Assembly: GCA_003512955.1 (NCBI GenBank)
Contig: DOTG01000044.1
Coordinates: forward strand, 62,001 to 126,000
Reading direction: 5' to 3'
Origin: Marinilabiliales bacterium
GTDB lineage: Bacteria > Bacteroidota > Bacteroidia > Bacteroidales > SZUA-534
DNA: 64,000 bases
This document shows positions 51,597 to 59,042 of this stretch, piece after piece. Below the pieces are notes generated by a model. That model saw only the letters and a list, made by a program, of their open reading frames with translations. It searched no databases and had not been told where the DNA came from. Position numbers and translations under genes: made by a program. Positions within the stretch are counted from its first letter, which is position 1, and the number at the start of each line of letters is the position of its first letter.

Positions 51597-51627
51597 CAAA
51601 TATATCTATAAAATCAATTCAAACAAA
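51597..51627 (-). promoter_or_regulatory. Promoter of the HTH/NTase/HsdM_N/nuclease operon
   Basis: On the minus strand TTTG (51624-51627), 19 bases, TATATTTG (51597-51604): full consensus. The predicted transcription start near 51590 gives a leader of about 15 bases. The -33 element lies within the last codons of the phosphatase gene. Confidence 0.75.
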
Positions 51628-52281
51628 AAGTATTCTTTGACGATTACAATCATAAGCAGTAAGCCTTCCATAACCTTCACTATCTTCATATACACAGCCA
51701 GTATCAATATTAATTACACGATGTTTAGCAAGAACTCTTTCTTCACATATTGCAACTCTTACAGGATTATGACCATGAATAATCGTTTTCTCTGATAATA
51801 ACGGATTTGTGTAAGTTTCCTTACATTTCCATAGCATTGAATAATAATCGGTAAATGGATTTAGTACATTATCATTGAATCCGGCATGAACAAAAAGATA
51901 GTCTTTGAATGCGTAATAATATCTCAAACCTTTAATGAACTCAATGTATTTGGATTCAATATCTTTCAACGAATCAATTTCAAAACTTTTTAATGTTTCA
52001 TTTCCACCATTTTGAATCCATTTTGAAATATCTTTTTCGTTTTCAAAAGCATCAAGCAGCATGGCTTCATGATTTCCCATGAGTGGAATAATATCATACC
52101 CATTTTCCGACAACTCGATGATAAAATCAACAACTTCTTTGCTTTTATCTCCTCTGTCAATGTAGTCACCAAGCAGAATAAGTTTGTCATCTTTTTGAAG
52201 CTGGATTTTGTTTTCTACCAATTCTTTTAACAAATCGAAACATCCGTGAATATCTCCAATTGCAAAAAGTCTTTTATTCAT
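51619..52281 (-). CDS. PPP-family metallophosphatase (serine/threonine phosphatase or ApaH-like)
   Basis: 220 residues with the full PPP metal-site set: GDIHGCFDLL, GDYIDRGDKSKEV, LMGNHEAMLL, FVHAGFN and IIHGHNPV. Bacterial members of this size hydrolyse phosphoproteins, Ap4A or RNA 5' ends. The function here is unknown. It precedes the four-gene operon, which has its own promoter starting inside this gene's 3' end. Confidence 0.93.
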   Translation of the reverse strand: MNKRLFAIGDIHGCFDLLKELVENKIQLQKDDKLILLGDYIDRGDKSKEVVDFIIELSENGYDIIPLMGNHEAMLLDAFENEKDISKWIQNGGNETLKSFEIDSLKDIESKYIEFIKGLRYYYAFKDYLFVHAGFNDNVLNPFTDYYSMLWKCKETYTNPLLSEKTIIHGHNPVRVAICEERVLAKHRVINIDTGCVYEDSEGYGRLTAYDCNRQRILFV

Positions 52282-52289
52282 AACTCAAC

Positions 52290-52460
52290 TATTTGAATGA
52301 AGGTTGAAGGTAGGGAAATTGCACTCTTTTGCAAATTTTGGTTTGCGGGTGAGCCTGTGTGATTTGCAAATGTGTGCAATGTGCGTGGGTTTCCCAAACT
52401 GTTCCGAAGGGCAGAAGCGGGAGGGCAAAACAAAATCTTCATTGAAGCAGTCATTCTCAA
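52290..52460. repeat. Repeat-like noncoding block upstream of the phosphatase gene
   Basis: Contains spaced inverted motifs: TTGCACTCTTTTGCAAATTTTGG, GATTTGCAAATGTGTGCAATGTG and TGGGTTTCCC...GGGCAGAAGCGGGAGGGC (given in parts). Its composition differs from its neighbours. I recall similar sequence between small genes in other Bacteroidetes, but I cannot check copy number here. An ORF at 52278-52460 is not credible. Confidence 0.4.
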
Positions 52461-52834
52461 ATTTGGTTTAGTTATCTTCTTTAATATCAGTCTGTTTTTC
52501 CTTTTTTCAACCTTGCAGGTAACATCCCTATAACCTACCTCCCCTCTTCTATTCAGTATATATCGGTTTTTACAACTGTTTTTTTTGTTCTGGTTTCCAA
52601 ATTAATTTTATTCATCAATATATCCAAGGGGTTGCGCATTTTTTTATTGTTTACTGCTATTACATGTGTATAATGACTGGCAAAATAGATTAATTTATTA
52701 CTTTGTTCACTGCCTGTTTTTGCCACAATAATAAGGTTATTTTATACTTTCCCATTTACTACAAAGCTTAAGCAAGTAAATAAGGTTTTTCCATGAAATC
52801 TCATGTTTTTTTACCCTCATTCCCTATTTTCTAT
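52461..52834. other. Noncoding AT-rich stretch, no gene seen
   Basis: About 370 bases with stop codons in all frames, T-rich on the plus strand. No promoter, RNA gene or strong hairpin was recognised. Confidence 0.5.
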
Positions 52835-52971
52835 TCAATGTCATTTAGTTAGCGATTCCCCCCTATAATCCCCCCAAGGGGGATACTTCCTCCGTAGCAG
52901 TATTGTTAGTCCATGCCATAGCGTGATGCCCGAAGGGCGGAGGGTGAAAAACCTTAACTAAACGACATTGA
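52835..52971. mobile_element. MITE-like element with 20-bp terminal inverted repeats
   Basis: 137 bp bounded by TCAATGTCATTTAGTTAGCG (52835-52854) and its inverted counterpart CCTTAACTAAACGACATTGA (52952-52971), 17 of 20 matching. The interior has the palindrome CCCCCCAAGGGGG-like block (52871-52883) and GCCCGAAGGGC, with no ORF. No clear target duplication is visible at the exact ends, although TTCCCTA occurs just outside both. Confidence 0.65.
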
Positions 52972-53005
52972 TTCCCTAACTACTTACCTCTGTAATTGAT
53001 AATGT

Positions 53006-53163
53006 AACTAATTATCTACCAATATTTAATCCGCAAGGCGGATTGTCCCGGAGGGGCAAAATATTGGTAGAAATAAAAGTTACCCATCGTTTCAGCAAGT
53101 CCCATACGGGATATATTAAGACATTACTGGTTTTAAAATTATTTTTACCGGTCAGTATTGATT
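53006..53163 (-). repeat. Dispersed palindrome-rich repeat, copy 2 (inverted)
   Basis: Reverse-complement homologue of 2558-2722. Read on the minus strand it has ATCAATACTGACCG, TAAAAATAATTTTAAA, GGGACTTGCTGAAAC, CAACTTTTATTTCT (AACTTTTATTTCT here), CCAATATTT and AAATATTGGTAGAT in the same order. The variable palindromes differ (CCCCTCCGGGAC and AATCCGCCTTGCGGATT), as expected if stem structure and not exact sequence is conserved. Confidence 0.8.
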
Positions 53164-53230
53164 ATTTGACTAAGAGCCCTGCAAAAAGAAAATAAATTGC
53201 CATTTTTGTAGGAATCTGAAATGAATCGGT

Positions 53231-55408
53231 ATGTACCCAAAAATCGTCATCACGTTTTGTGTCATTCTTTCCGCAATACCTTTATTCAGCCAAAAAAGCG
53301 AAGGGGGTATCCCCTATTCCTGGCAAAACAATATTGCATATTCACCTGAAAAAGCATTGGTATTGCCCGGGAGAAGTGCCATCACACAAGCAAGCCGGGA
53401 AACCAAAACCGGCAAAGAACTGCCATTGACTTTTGCCGAAGTATTCAGGGTGAATGCAGGTATGGATACATCGGGTGAATGGTCCGGCTTACCAAACGGC
53501 GACAAACTTTGGCAGCTACACATCAAATCGGAAGGTGCCTATAGCCTGAATGTTATCTTCAGTTATTTTCTGATTCCCGAAGGGGCAAGTGTATTTATAT
53601 ACAACGCAGAGCACACCCAGGTGATTGGGGCATTTACCTATAAAAACATTTCAGATTGGTTGGGCCTGGCTACCTCACCCGTGGCTGGCAATGAATTGAT
53701 TATAGAATATTTTGAACCCGCCGAAGCCGGATTCCACGGCGAACTGGTCATTGAATCGGTAGGGCATGATTACCTGGGGGTTTTTGGGAATAAAGATGGC
53801 CAGTTTGGCGCCTCGGGCGATTGCAATGTGGACATCAACTGCGATGCCGGGGATGACTGGCAGGTTCAAAAAAGAGCCGTTTGCCGGATGGTATCAAACG
53901 GCAGCCAATTGTGTACCGGTGCGTTAGTGAATAATACTTTGGAAGACCAAACCCCTTATATTTTATCGGCCAACCATTGCGTATCTACCCAAAGTACCGC
54001 TCAAAAAACGGTGTTTGTTTTCAATTACGAAAGCCCCGGATGCAATGGTACCGATGGTTCGGTAAGCAAATCGCTGTCGGGGGCCGATTTGGTGGCCACA
54101 AAAAATATTGATGCCGAGGTATTGGGTTATCTCGATTTTACCCTGCTCCGGCTCAAAGAGACCGTGCCCCTCTCCTACCAGCCTTACTTTGCCGGTTGGG
54201 ACAGCCGTCCGAACATACCACCGGCGGCAACCTGCATCCACCACCCGTGGGGCGATGTTAAAAAAATATCGGTTGAAAACAATGCTCTGGAAAAAGACTC
54301 CTATGTAGGCTACGGCTACGATCCGCAATCCTTTCTAAAGGTTCTCCAATGGGATTTGGGTACCACCGAAGGGGGTTCCTCTGGTAGCCCCTTGTTTGAT
54401 GCCAGTAAACGTATTGTAGGGACACTGACAGGCGGCGATGCCGATTGCGATCTCCCGGTGAACGATTATTTTCAGATGGTGAGTGTGGCTTACGATAAAT
54501 ACAGCGGTGACAGCATGCAACTGCGTCATTGGCTCGATCCCGATCAATCGGGCATTGAATTTCTCGATGGCTACGATCCACTTTACAATAACCGCGAAAT
54601 TACCGATTTAACCTCCATTGTCCATTGGAAAGAGGGACAAATGCTTGCTTTTTATAAAGCCAATGAAGGTGGGTACCTGGCCGGAAACAACATTTATCAG
54701 GACCGGGCAAAAGCCGAATTTTACAACAAGCAGGAATTCTCACCGCTCGATGTGGTTACCGGGGCTTATGTAGCCTTTGGATATGCATCGGGCCGTGACA
54801 ATGAACTGGTTGAGATGCAGGTATTAAAAGACAATTTTGGGATTCCCTCAACCGTATTGGGTTCCGCTTATGTTACACTCGGCGAGATAAAAGAAAAGGC
54901 CGATAAAAACTATGTCTATTTTAATTTTGACCCACCTGTGGAAGTAAACAGTTCCATCTATTTATCTATTGTATTGCCTCAATACGATGGAGATACCGTG
55001 GCAATCATGACTGTTGAAGAATCGGAGGAAAATACCGGCTGGGAATTAAATTATGAAAACAACTGGTACCCCTATTCCGACCCTGACTTTTCATGGAATA
55101 TCAAACTTTCGCACTTAATAGCCATGGAAATCGGGCGTTATGCCTCAGTAGGTTCCGGCCCGGAAGTTGAAAATGCTTTGGTAATCTTCCCAAACCCTGC
55201 AAGTAGTGAAATTACCATTGAAAACGGTATTATTGATATGGAACAGGTGGATATTTTGGATAACCTGGGGAGGTTGATTCTATCGGACCGCTATCAAAAA
55301 GATACCAAATCTGTCACATTACCTGTTTCCGGTTTATTGCCGGGGGTTTATTACGTGCGGGTTATCAACCAAAACCAGATAGCAACAAGCAGGTTTATCA
55401 GGCAATAA
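53231..55408 (+). CDS. T9SS-secreted trypsin-like serine protease (lysyl endopeptidase type)
   Basis: 725 residues; signal peptide MYPKIVITFCVILSAIPLFSQ. A pro-region is followed by a chymotrypsin-fold domain from about residue 195, with the triad H249 (LSANHCVS), D302 (YLDFTLLRL) and S384 (GGSSGSPLF). Paired cysteines and the CTGALVNN start resemble Achromobacter lysyl endopeptidase and related S1 proteases of Bacteroidetes. A beta-rich domain (about 450-630) and a C-terminal sorting domain (IFPNPASSEITIEN ... GVYYVRVINQNQIATSRFI) follow. It is an exported proteolytic enzyme; Lys specificity is by family analogy. Confidence 0.9.
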   Translation: MYPKIVITFCVILSAIPLFSQKSEGGIPYSWQNNIAYSPEKALVLPGRSAITQASRETKTGKELPLTFAEVFRVNAGMDTSGEWSGLPNGDKLWQLHIKSEGAYSLNVIFSYFLIPEGASVFIYNAEHTQVIGAFTYKNISDWLGLATSPVAGNELIIEYFEPAEAGFHGELVIESVGHDYLGVFGNKDGQFGASGDCNVDINCDAGDDWQVQKRAVCRMVSNGSQLCTGALVNNTLEDQTPYILSANHCVSTQSTAQKTVFVFNYESPGCNGTDGSVSKSLSGADLVATKNIDAEVLGYLDFTLLRLKETVPLSYQPYFAGWDSRPNIPPAATCIHHPWGDVKKISVENNALEKDSYVGYGYDPQSFLKVLQWDLGTTEGGSSGSPLFDASKRIVGTLTGGDADCDLPVNDYFQMVSVAYDKYSGDSMQLRHWLDPDQSGIEFLDGYDPLYNNREITDLTSIVHWKEGQMLAFYKANEGGYLAGNNIYQDRAKAEFYNKQEFSPLDVVTGAYVAFGYASGRDNELVEMQVLKDNFGIPSTVLGSAYVTLGEIKEKADKNYVYFNFDPPVEVNSSIYLSIVLPQYDGDTVAIMTVEESEENTGWELNYENNWYPYSDPDFSWNIKLSHLIAMEIGRYASVGSGPEVENALVIFPNPASSEITIENGIIDMEQVDILDNLGRLILSDRYQKDTKSVTLPVSGLLPGVYYVRVINQNQIATSRFIRQ

Positions 55409-55450
55409 AAAAATGGCAATGCCCGGTATTGTCTTGGAATAAAAACAGGA

Positions 55451-55840
55451 TTAAGCAAAGGTGTAAAGGTAATTGGCAAAAAAGTTCCAGATGGTGGTCA
55501 CCCCAATGGCGCCTAATTTAGCTACATAAAAGTTCAGTTTTATTCTTTCGGTAAGGAACCATAGCACCGCACTGTTGATTCCCAACCCAATTAAAGATAT
55601 AATCAGAAACTCGGAATATTCCCGCAGCATTTCGGGGTTTTGGCTATGAAAGGTCCATACACGGTTAAAAACCCAGTTGGTGCTTGCAGCAATGGTAAAC
55701 CCAATGGCATTTGCCAGGTATTTCTGTATTTTTACCTTTTCTTTAAAAAGCCAGGTAAAGAAAAAATCGACAATGACTCCGCTACCTCCAACGATCCCAA
55801 ATTTCAGAAACTTGTAAATGAAAACTTTATCAATAACCAT
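55451..55840 (-). CDS. GtrA-family membrane protein
   Basis: 129 residues from the ATG at 55840 (a GTG at 55870 extends the frame). Four membrane helices and the GtrA pattern KFLKFGIVGGSGVIVDFFFTWL, NAIGFTIAASTNWVFNRVWTF, LIGLGINSAVLWFL and GVTTIWNFFANYLYTF. GtrA proteins probably move or present undecaprenyl-linked sugars for cell-surface glycan assembly. Confidence 0.93.
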   Translation of the reverse strand: MVIDKVFIYKFLKFGIVGGSGVIVDFFFTWLFKEKVKIQKYLANAIGFTIAASTNWVFNRVWTFHSQNPEMLREYSEFLIISLIGLGINSAVLWFLTERIKLNFYVAKLGAIGVTTIWNFFANYLYTFA

Positions 55841-55964
55841 TGTTAACCCGTGTTTTATAAAAACTGCCACAAAAGTAATTTATTCTGTTTTTTACACAAC
55901 AATTTATGCAGGTTGGGTTTATCAATTTGCCAAAATTTAGTTCCTTTACGCAAAATTTTTAACT

Positions 55965-56525
55965 ATGGGAAGATGGATTAGCTACATACTGATGCGGATG
56001 GGAGGTTGGCGTTATATAGGCCCTGTACCCACGGAGAAAAAATTTGTAGTTATATCGGTTCCCCACACCAGCATGTGGGATTTTGTTTGGGGTAAATTTG
56101 CCTTCGGAAGCAAACGCGTGCAACCCATTATTTTTATAAAAAAGGAGTCTTTCTTTTTCCCGATGGGGCTTCTGTTAAAAGCTTTGGGTGCACGGCCCGT
56201 GGATCGTGGCAAAGGTGCTATCGGATTAGTGGAGCAAGTCCTTGACCATTTTGATAAAAATGAGAAATTTGCCGTCTGCATCACTCCTGAAGGTACCCGC
56301 GAGAAAGTGACCAAGTGGAAAAGGGGATTCTATTATATTGCCCAGAAAGCCAATGTTCCTATTTATTTGGGAATTATTGATTACGGGAATAAAGTGATGA
56401 CCATTGGGGAGCGGTTTATGCCAACAGGTGACATTGACCGCGACATGCAATACTTTCGGGAATATTATAAAAAGCACAAACCGAAACCCAAACATCCTGA
56501 ACATTTTACTTTTGATTTTTCGTAA
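55965..56525 (+). CDS. PlsC-like lysophospholipid acyltransferase
   Basis: 186 residues. The acyltransferase H-x4-D motif is in PHTSMWDFVWG, followed by IKKESFFFPMGLLLKALGARPVDRGK and the EGTR motif in ITPEGTREKVTKWKRGFYYIAQKANVPI (parts). It belongs to the short PlsC-domain acyltransferases; it probably acylates lysophospholipid or a related lipid at the inner membrane. The nitrilase gene follows after 27 bases on the same strand. Confidence 0.9.
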   Translation: MGRWISYILMRMGGWRYIGPVPTEKKFVVISVPHTSMWDFVWGKFAFGSKRVQPIIFIKKESFFFPMGLLLKALGARPVDRGKGAIGLVEQVLDHFDKNEKFAVCITPEGTREKVTKWKRGFYYIAQKANVPIYLGIIDYGNKVMTIGERFMPTGDIDRDMQYFREYYKKHKPKPKHPEHFTFDFS

Positions 56526-56552
56526 AGCGAAAACAGAACCTGCAACAAACCG

Positions 56553-57335
56553 ATGGAAAACCTAAAAGTAGCATTCATTCAAACAGATTTGGCCTGGGAA
56601 AACCCAAGTGCCAATATTAAAACATCCGATCGTTGGGTGGATCAGGTTGGAACTGCCGATGTGATTGTTCTGCCCGAGATGTTCAATACCGGTTTTACCA
56701 TGAATGTTGCGTCTATGGCCCAATCAAATTCGGGGCAGACCATTCAATGGATGAAAAACAAATCACTGGAGAATAACACCAGCATCATGGGTAGCCTAAT
56801 CGTACGCGATGAGGAAAAATATTACAACCGTTTTGTCATGGCCTACCCTTGCGCCGATATCCGTTGGTACGACAAGAGGCATCTGTTCCGCATGGGCGGC
56901 GAGCATGAAAACTTTTCGGCAGGAAACCATCAACGGGTATTCAAGTATTTTGGATGGCGCATCAAACCACTTATCTGCTACGATCTCCGGTTCCCGGTTT
57001 GGAGCCGCAACCGCAACAATTACGATTTGCTCATTTATGTGGCCAACTGGCCTGCACCCAGGCGCGAGGTCTGGAAAACATTATTAAAAGCCCGCGCCAT
57101 CGAAAACCAATGTTATGTAATCGGTGTCAACCGGGTGGGTACCGACGGGATGGGAATTACCTATGCCGGCGATTCCATGATTATTGACTTCAAAGGTCAG
57201 GTAATTAGTGAGCTGCCAGAAGGGGAACAAGGAATTGGCACCGCAACACTTTCGATGAGTGAATTAAGGATATTCCGCGAAAAGTTTCCCGTGCATTTAG
57301 ATGCCGATGACTTTGAAATTAAAAATAGCATTTAA
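56553..57335 (+). CDS. Nitrilase-superfamily omega-amidase (YafV-like)
   Basis: 260 residues with the catalytic Glu-Lys-Cys set: E in VLPEMFNTGF, K in WYDKRHLFRMGGEH and C in PLICYDLRFPVWSRN. The GGEHE segment after the lysine and the overall length point to the YafV/Nit2 omega-amidase branch, which hydrolyses 2-oxoglutaramate or 2-oxosuccinamate. Cytoplasmic; probably co-transcribed with the acyltransferase gene. Confidence 0.92.
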   Translation: MENLKVAFIQTDLAWENPSANIKTSDRWVDQVGTADVIVLPEMFNTGFTMNVASMAQSNSGQTIQWMKNKSLENNTSIMGSLIVRDEEKYYNRFVMAYPCADIRWYDKRHLFRMGGEHENFSAGNHQRVFKYFGWRIKPLICYDLRFPVWSRNRNNYDLLIYVANWPAPRREVWKTLLKARAIENQCYVIGVNRVGTDGMGITYAGDSMIIDFKGQVISELPEGEQGIGTATLSMSELRIFREKFPVHLDADDFEIKNSI

Positions 57336-57417
57336 AAATCATGTTCATTAGCTCATCACCACATTAGCACATTGTCTCTTAATCTTGTGTCTTGATACCT
57401 GATACTTTCAAAGAAAA

Positions 57418-57444
57418 GCCGGAATGAATTTGATCCGTTCCGGC
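57418..57444 (-). terminator. Hairpin terminator of the 57467-58075 gene
   Basis: GCCGGAA (57418-57424) pairs with TTCCGGC (57438-57444); on the minus strand it is followed by TTTTCTTTG. It lies between convergent genes. Confidence 0.7.
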
Positions 57445-57466
57445 CCGTCTATTGATATAATATGGG

Positions 57467-58075
57467 TTACTGCATCAATTGGGTAATCTTTGAAACAGGT
57501 ATTTGTGCCACGATATTTAAAAAATCCTGCTCCGCAATTGGACCGGAATAATTCAACTGAATCAGCGATGATTGAAAAGGTACCATCAGGGAATAACCTG
57601 AAATCTGCTGGTTTTCGTCCACCTGTTTTTCAAGCAGCGCCTTATAACCTTCGATATTGGTTTTTTTCTGGTTCGGGTTTCCGGCTCCCATCATCATTGG
57701 CATCGAAAGGGCCGCGTTGATACTTGCCACCAACGGTGAATTCCCCATTACCGAAAAGGAAATACTATTAGTCTCCGAATCCCAATTACGCGACACCGTC
57801 AGCGACATTAAGCCCATCTCCCAGCCCGATACCATATCCTGGCTGGTTTGGCAACTGAACTGGTTAATGGTTTGAGGCAACAGGGCAATAACTTCGTTTG
57901 CTACTTTTTTATTCAGTTCGGCCATCGCCTGTTGAATGGCAACCCTTGCCTGATCGTAGTTTTGGGCCGAATAGCTGTTTTTGGCCGTTTCAATATTGGA
58001 GGTTACATCCTGGGCTTTTACCAGAAAAGCCAGCATTACTATTCCTAACAATCCGATATATTTAATCCTATTCAT
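57467..58075 (-). CDS. Exported protein of unknown function, paralogue 1
   Basis: 202 residues; signal peptide MNRIKYIGLLGIVMLAFLVKAQ. An alpha-helical segment (ETAKNSYSAQNYDQARVAIQQAMAELNKKVANEVIALLP, in parts) is followed by a beta-rich half (MVSGWEMGLMSLTVSRNWD, SPLVASINAAL, EGYKALLEKQ, ISGYSLMVPFQSSLIQLN). The same order of motifs occurs in the adjacent 58087-58857 gene (NDYKRTRMSLTEALGNLD, GLTIHREY, SLAVFANAA, SGYKLSIAVGQQTFMVFEG), so the two are tandem paralogues. I recognise no named family. Confidence 0.75.
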   Translation of the reverse strand: MNRIKYIGLLGIVMLAFLVKAQDVTSNIETAKNSYSAQNYDQARVAIQQAMAELNKKVANEVIALLPQTINQFSCQTSQDMVSGWEMGLMSLTVSRNWDSETNSISFSVMGNSPLVASINAALSMPMMMGAGNPNQKKTNIEGYKALLEKQVDENQQISGYSLMVPFQSSLIQLNYSGPIAEQDFLNIVAQIPVSKITQLMQ

Positions 58076-58086
58076 TGTTTCAATTT

Positions 58087-58857
58087 TTATTTTTCACCAA
58101 ACATCTTCTTAATATTCTCATAGTCGAACGCATCCGCAATCTGTAACATGGTTGTTTCGTCAGGAATATTTACCCCCTCAAAAACCATAAATGTTTGCTG
58201 CCCAACGGCAATGCTTAATTTATATCCCGAGTTTTCGTCGAAGGTAATCACCCCACTGAGGCCTTTCACCTGAACGTTTTTTGAACTAGGATCGTTTGAA
58301 TAGGTATAATACCCGGTATTCACGGCAGCATTTGCAAAAACAGCCAATGAGCTGTTCAGTGTTTCTACCTTTACCCATTGTTCCCCTTGCTGATATTCGC
58401 GGTGGATGGTCAAACCAGTCCAATAGGCCGTTGAAGAGGCAATCATGTCGTTTTCCTTCACGGAAGGGATACCGGTTACTTGGTCGGGGAATGATTTAAG
58501 CACCAGGTCTCCAATCATCAGGTCCAGGTTTCCAAGCGCTTCGGTCAGCGACATCCGGGTTCTTTTATAATCATTTGTACTGAATGCCGATGCAGCTTCG
58601 TCCAGCGACAGATTTACATCTTTCGATGATTTTTCAAGCCCCTTGGAACTTCCACTCCGTTGGCTTGGCTTTGATGTTGAGTTATCATCCGAAGTAGTTT
58701 CAGCAGGGGTTTCAGTATTTTGCTCCTTACCGGTTAATTTGTTAACCGCTTCTTTTTTAACTTTGTCGATTAGCGCTCCCCGCAATGCCTGACCATTCAT
58801 GATATTTGAGATCAGCAGACACAAGAACACGGTAATCATCATTTTGAATACTTTCAT
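58087..58857 (-). CDS. Exported protein of unknown function, paralogue 2
   Basis: 256 residues from the ATG at 58857, which gives the signal peptide MKVFKMMITVFLCLLISNIMNGQ; the longer frame from 58974 only reads through the terminator hairpin. A lysine- and serine-rich linker (LTGKEQNTETPAETTSDDNS) precedes the conserved half shared with the downstream paralogue. That half ends in a helical segment IADAFDYENIKKMFG. The two genes are 11 bases apart and probably co-transcribed. The function may be periplasmic binding or envelope homeostasis; there is no catalytic motif. Confidence 0.75.
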   Translation of the reverse strand: MKVFKMMITVFLCLLISNIMNGQALRGALIDKVKKEAVNKLTGKEQNTETPAETTSDDNSTSKPSQRSGSSKGLEKSSKDVNLSLDEAASAFSTNDYKRTRMSLTEALGNLDLMIGDLVLKSFPDQVTGIPSVKENDMIASSTAYWTGLTIHREYQQGEQWVKVETLNSSLAVFANAAVNTGYYTYSNDPSSKNVQVKGLSGVITFDENSGYKLSIAVGQQTFMVFEGVNIPDETTMLQIADAFDYENIKKMFGEK

Positions 58858-58932
58858 AAAAATCGATTTATTGGGTTTCTGCGCAAATTTAACGATAATT
58901 ATGAATCCACCCCAATTGATCCACAAAAATAA

Positions 58933-58976
58933 AGATGCTCCTTTTTGGGAAATTCTAATCCCAAAAAGGAGCATCT
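58933..58976 (-). terminator. Strong hairpin terminator after ccsBA-like gene
   Basis: Perfect 18-bp stem: AGATGCTCCTTTTTGGGA (58933-58950) with TCCCAAAAAGGAGCATCT (58959-58976), 8-base loop, then TTATTTTTG on the minus strand. It separates the cytochrome biogenesis gene from the paralogue pair. Confidence 0.88.
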
Positions 58977-59042
58977 ATTTGAATAAAACTATGAGATGCT
59001 AAAACCCGGGGTTGTTCATCTCTAACAGCTTTGTCTTTTTGT

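Noticed and set aside
37500..52500. Prophage or ICE explanation for the accessory region
   Set aside because: No structural phage, relaxase, type IV secretion or integrase gene is present; gene types and spacers fit a cassette array better.
53314..54581. Several minus-strand frames inside the serine protease gene
   Set aside because: Shadows of a protein with intact catalytic triad and sorting domain on the plus strand.
58858..58974. Upstream extension of the 58087-58857 gene
   Set aside because: It reads through a perfect 18-bp terminator hairpin; the ATG at 58857 gives a good signal peptide.
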